From: Zygnema cylindricum
Lineage: Eukaryota; Streptophyta; Zygnematophyceae; Zygnematales; Zygnemataceae
DNA: 64,000 nucleotides
Direction: 5' to 3'
NCBI GenBank assembly: GCA_037447655.1
Contig: JBBHKE010001727.1
Coordinates: 16,792 to 80,791, forward strand
In this document: piece after piece, positions 60,050-64,000 of the stretch
How positions within the stretch are numbered: position 1 is the first letter of the stretch
Layout of the letters: the number at the start of each line of letters is the position of its first letter
Made by a program: the position numbers and the translations under genes
The notes under the pieces: model-generated
Told to the model about the DNA's origin: nothing
The model's input: the letters and a program-made list of their open reading frames with translations, nothing else
The model's database searches: none

Positions 60050-60264
60050 TACACCGTGTATCGCTATTAGTGTTATTTTCGCCAACTTAAAATATATTTT
60101 CTCCGTACGCGCGTATCAGATTTTAGATCTGACGGTTGCGATTGAAAGCTAAAATTCTCACCTTCCGACTGGCGGTCTCCATGTGAAAATCGCACGTATG
60201 TGTATGGAGAAAAGATGTTTTAAGTGGCGAAAAAAATGTCAGCGCTAATAACGATGTACGGTGA
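60050..60264. mobile_element. TA-MITE, 215 bp (second of a tandem pair)
   Basis: TACACCGTGTATCGCTATTAG and CTAATAACGATGTACGGTG; same orientation as the previous copy, 45 bp apart. Confidence 0.8.
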
Positions 60265-60269
60265 AGTTT

Positions 60270-62030
60270 TCGTTTAGGGCACACTATTTAGTTGTCGTTT
60301 TGTGCTTATCGTTCTTTCCAGTGTCCTTTTATTGGCTTGCCTTGTTCGTGTGTTAGTTTCTTTCTTTTTTTAAACCTGTTTTTCCCTTTTCTTGCGTACA
60401 AATTTGAAATAGTGTTACTAATGCTAAAAATGATTTACACTACAACTTATCAATGCACCGCTGAGATCCACACTCTACATGATTCCTTAGGATTTTTTAA
60501 GCGGTTTTTAGGGTTTTTTGGGTTTTCTTAGGGTTTTTTAGGGTTACATAAATAACGACCTTCATTAAGAAATGGGGAACATAAACCACGTGAGTACACA
60601 TATTGATTCAATCAACAAGAAAAACACACAAAAAAGGAGTTTCTGAAACCACATCCATAACAAGTCAAAGAGTTAATGCGTACCTCTCTGCTTTTACAAC
60701 AAAACAAATAACTTGCATTGTTGAATTAGCAACAATAAGTTCAAAGAAAAATGGAGATGGACAAACAATGCCTTCTATTAAGATCATATTTTTTTCTTCT
60801 GTTGATATATATATATATATAACAATTGTCATCCCAAATAAATGTCATTAGAGAACGTATTCTTGTGAGCATATACTAAAACGTGATAAAAACTAGAGTG
60901 GACAACCGAAAACAAAAGAACATGTTTACAAAATAATATACATGTCAAACTATTTTGCCTCACATACTAAAATATAGATATAACCATCGGTCTAAACCAT
61001 AGGTTCAATGTGCGAGAACAATTGAAAACACTATATATTGTTCTTCCGTACAATACTCTAAACTAGGCAGAATAGCCCGGTAGTACAATATAGAACGCTT
61101 CCAATTGTTTTCTCACATTAAACCTATAACCTAACCCACCAATACAATGAATTCCACAAAACGCAGACAACGAGAGGGTAACTATACTATCAAAGTTTTA
61201 CCCTCTTTTGAGAGTAAATACAATTCGTGCAGTTTTTGGTAGCAGTAATACGGTTTGCACTAAAACTGTACAATTCACCCTGAACATTAGGATAAATTTC
61301 TTCAATGTAATAATACCTTGTGAATAGACTCAATGTCTTCATAGAATACTACATAACAGACGGGCTTATTCTCCACGGGAGTCCAGGACCCCCAGGAGAC
61401 AAAAGACAAGAGAAGGTACAAAATACCAGGACATAATACAAAATACGAGGACATCATACAAAATACAGGGAGGTCATATAAAATACAAGCGAACATCATA
61501 AACGGTTCCATCATAAAGGTTGATGGTCCTAAGTAATTATTTAAAACGAGCTTCAAAAATGTTCCAAAATTTTCCCATAGTTCAAAATTGAGCTTTCAAC
61601 AAAAAACGTCCTTCAGTACTTGTCAAACTCAGATTGCCTCGACCGATTGAAATGTGCTCTCTTTCCCTCTCCCTCTCTCCCTCTCTGCCTCCCCCTCTCT
61701 CTCTACTTTGTTTGTATTTCCATTGGTTATCACTCAAAAATGACTACCATCCAAACTTCTGTCCCCTTTTTAAGGACAATAAATAGGAAAAAGACATAGA
61801 CAAAAACTCCTTTTTGAGTACCTTACATATAGTCAAGTCATCAACTGACTATTATCCACAACTGACTATTATCCACAACTGACTAATTTCCTAGATTATT
61901 ATCGGTGCGGCAAAAACAATAAAAAGGTGATTTTCTTTGCTGGTGCACACCTGTTCTCTATGGACCTATCCAACAAAAAAACATTAAATATTCTCGACAG
62001 AGATCAGCTAAAAATGCTTGTAAAAATGAT
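60270..62030. other. intergenic stretch, no confirmed gene
   Basis: Contains TTTTTTAGGG-rich sequence (60485-60545) and a 22-bp tandem repeat TACAAAATAC-AGGACATCA (about 61410-61500). The minus-strand stretch SWGSWTPVENKPVCYVVFYE (about 61325-61395) ends at a GTATTA donor-like site and might be an isolated exon, but no acceptor is seen. Confidence 0.35.
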
Positions 62031-62059
62031 TTGGGTTACTTAAAAAAGCCTGTCCATTC

Positions 62060-62385
62060 ATAATATCGTTGATGGGGATGAGTTGATAACACTTTAAAGA
62101 GGGTTTGGGAGACTAAAGAAAGGATGTCGAACTAAAATTTTATAAAACATCCTCGACGAGGATGAGATGATAATGATTTGAAAAAAAAGAAAAATTGGAG
62201 ATTAAAGGGAGCCTGTTTAACTAAGTTATCATAAAACATCCTCGGCGGGGATGAACCGACAATACTTAGTAATTTTCTTTGGGAAACCAGTTTTCTTATA
62301 AAATATCCTCAAAAGATTTGCGAGACTAAACAAAAAGCCTGTCCGTTTACAAAATATCCTCGACGGGGATGAGTTGATAATGCTC
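62060..62385 (-). repeat. tandem copies of the ALS3-like gene's 3' terminal coding end
   Basis: Five degenerate units, 50-118 bp apart, at about 62065, 62148, 62238, 62305 (partial) and 62354. The right-hand one is the real end of the gene (HYQLIPVEDIL then stop). In the gene's frame the others read NHYHLILVEDVL-stop, KYCRFIPAEDVL-stop and CYQLIPINDIM. Confidence 0.75.
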
Positions 62386-63852
62386 TGTAAAAAAATTTGG
62401 AAGACTAAAAAAAGCTGATGTCAGGGCCGCAAATGCTGCGGCTCCGGTTAAGAGATACAATACGACTATCTGCACTGAAACTGCCTCTTGGGGTGCAGCT
62501 CCACCCAATATCATACCTGTCATTGCTCCGGGGAGAGTTATGATACCAACGGTTTTTGTATAGTCAATACTTGGGCCGAGTCCTGCCGACAAAGCTCTCC
62601 TCACTTGCTGTCCTGTCGCTTGCCATGGATTTGCTCCTAAGGCGAGTGCTGCCTCAACCTGAATTTCCCCCAAAGAACCACTCCCGGAAAAAAATTCAGT
62701 ACAATATTCATCGCTAAGCCGTGAATTGCTTTTATAGCTTTTCGTGAGTGTGTTTCTTAGACCCAATACCATAAATTATTGATAGTAACAATATTTATGG
62801 TCCACAACGAGCCACGTTGCAATAAATACTAAATACTTATTATTAATAATAAAGTAACACTAAATAGTTCACTTAATCTAAAAAGCCATGAATGGTGTAC
62901 ACCGAGAATTGCTATTAGCGTCAATAATATTAACTCAAACAACGTTAAAGTCACACAAAATTATGAAGACACAGTGTCGACAAATCCAACTGTTGGTGTT
63001 AACATGTAAAGTTCCAAGGGAAAAAAAAGACCACTCAAAATAATATTCTTTAAGTTGATTGCAATTGCTGTCGTATTTTAAGATCAGCCCTTTCTAGAAT
63101 CAATTACCCACAAAAATTTCAGCACAAGGACACAAAAATTGGAGGGTGGACACCCAGAGGACTTGTAGACAGGCCAACAAAAGTACAGATACAAAATACG
63201 CTCCCTCTCCCTCTCCCCCATCCGCCTCCTCTCCCTCTCCCTCTCATTCAACCTCTCCGTCTCCCTCTTTCTTTCCCTCTCCCTCTCCTTTTCTCTCTCC
63301 CTCTCCTTTCCCTCTCCCTCTCCCTCTCCTTCTCCCTTCTGCTCTCCTCTGCCTCTCCCCCTCCCTCTCCCCCTTCCTTTCCCTCTCACACACCCACTCC
63401 CACTCTCCCAACGATGAAAAATAACTACAAAACACTAGAACAAAACTTTTACCTGCCCCGAATGAGCACGAAGGTCATCACGAAGCCTCTGCATTGTCAT
63501 TCCAGTGATGGTCATAGTGTTCCCAATCACCATTCCTGCGATTGGAATGAAGTACCGAGGCTGGACCGGGAAGACTCGAAGGACAACTATTAAGAAAAGA
63601 GTTAAGAGAGAGGTAAGAGCTACTGCCGATGTTGCTGCTTGAAAGCGTTTAGGAACTCGTTTCGCACGCTGTCCGGCAGTGTACCCAGCAATTGCCATCT
63701 GACACACACGCCACCGAGAGTCAAAAACGGCTAATTGTAAGAAATAGCTACTCAAAAAACACGATTGGTCACAATTCATCCTTTGTTTTGTTAGAACTCC
63801 AAACAAACTGGAAATAAAGGAAACCTACCATGACTGTCAGAGCTCCAATATC
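62345..63852 (-). CDS. ALS3/FetB-like UPF0014 membrane protein, 3' exons (partial gene)
   Basis: UPF0014 proteins (plant ALS3/STAR2, bacterial FetB) are the membrane half of ABC-type transporters linked to aluminium tolerance and iron export. Exons on the minus strand: 63698-63453 (82 codons, MAIAGYTAGQRAKRVPKR ... RYFIPIAGMVIGNTMTITGM ... LRDDLRAHSGQ) and 62658-62347 (103 codons and stop, VEAALALGANPWQATGQQVR ... TVGIITLPGAMTGMILGGAA). They join in phase 0 across a 794-bp intron (CAG|GTAAAA ... TTCAG|GTT). The motifs YTAGQRAK, PIAGM, LALGA and LPGAMTGM are family hallmarks. A likely preceding microexon is 63852-63829 (24 nt, DIGALTVM), which fits the family alignment. Five or more hydrophobic segments. 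The N-terminal exons lie beyond the right end. The tail FFTEHYQLIPVEDIL follows the ALS3 pattern. Confidence 0.88.
62898..62950. mobile_element. TA-MITE left end fragment in the ALS3-like intron
   Basis: TACACCGAGAATTGCTATTAG followed by AATATTAACTC; no right end. Confidence 0.4.
63190..63412. repeat. CCCTCT polypyrimidine tract in the ALS3-like intron
   Basis: Simple sequence, about 220 bp, directly downstream (gene sense) of the 63453 donor. Confidence 0.9.
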
Positions 63853-63995
63853 CTCAATATCAAGGAAACTTACCGTAACTGTTACTCAAAATAAAGGAAA
63901 CCTACCATCACTGTCAAAGTTGCAAATATACTAAAAAAAATGGAAAAACCTACGATGACTGTCAGAGCTCAAATATACTAGAAATAAAAGAAAAT
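63810..63995 (-). repeat. tandem copies of a 24-nt microexon with splice sites
   Basis: Four units of about 45 bp. Each has, on the gene strand, an AG, then a variant of GAGCTCTGACAGTCATG, then GTAGGTTT or GTAAGTTT. The copy at 63852-63829 is the one that fits the protein. Confidence 0.7.
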
Positions 63996-64000
63996 ACGAT

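Noticed and set aside
61302-61556. Small membrane protein on the minus strand
   Set aside because: Cys/Met-rich half is a translated 22-bp tandem repeat; the possible exon at its end lacks an acceptor.

Overview
Nuclear DNA of a eukaryote with a low-density, repeat-rich genome. Evidence: spliceosomal introns with GT..AG ends in every multi-exon gene, two identical tRNA-Leu(AAG) genes, Ty1/copia, Ty3/gypsy and non-LTR retrotransposon relics, and many short inverted-repeat DNA elements. A green lineage (alga or other streptophyte/chlorophyte) is the best guess. It rests on an ALS3-like UPF0014 membrane protein, TTTAGGG-like stretches and a gypsy relic whose integrase runs into a PHD finger. The species cannot be named from this window.

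Layout. (1) 1-12.9 kb carries three minus-strand split genes: the 5' part of a Lys/Glu-rich protein gene (1-1480, leaves the window), a complete six-exon SPC25 kinetochore gene (3869-7277) and a four-exon gene for an unrecognised 174-residue helical protein (8859-12843). (2) 13.9-15.3 kb is a cluster of short DNA transposons. (3) 15.3-28.1 kb is a large imperfect inverted repeat. Each arm carries one copy of a 230-residue secreted Cys-rich protein gene, convergent outward, and the spacer is filled with copia, LINE and MITE debris. (4) 28.6-34.5 kb is retrotransposon territory: a defective non-LTR element with a foreign segment replacing part of its RT, then a decayed gypsy integrase-PHD relic. 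(5) 34.7-46.4 kb holds no supported host gene. It has GC-rich minisatellites with a shared TATA-containing leader, a Helitron-like terminus and nested MITEs. (6) 46.8-48.5 kb has the two tRNA-Leu genes with a hAT-type MITE between them. (7) 49.7-52.3 kb has more elements and a long hexamer-type repeat. (8) 53.5-54.3 kb is an intronless Sel1-repeat gene, wedged between polypyrimidine and poly-G tracts. (9) 55-60.3 kb is MITE-rich. (10) 62.3-64 kb holds the 3' exons of an ALS3/FetB-like UPF0014 gene on the minus strand, whose 5' part lies beyond the window.

The pattern I consider most worth attention is that all four intron-containing genes have short degenerate tandem arrays in which one unit is a real exon edge, including its splice site or stop codon. 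The other units extend into the intron or the 3' flank. In SPC25 the duplicate unit still has usable splice sites and the same phase. This may record intron gain or microexon birth by tandem duplication.

The short DNA elements fall into at least five families, with target duplications that can be read directly: TA, TAA/TTA, and 8 bp (hAT-like, two families). Several have intact empty-site comparisons inside the window, so the order of insertions can be partly reconstructed.
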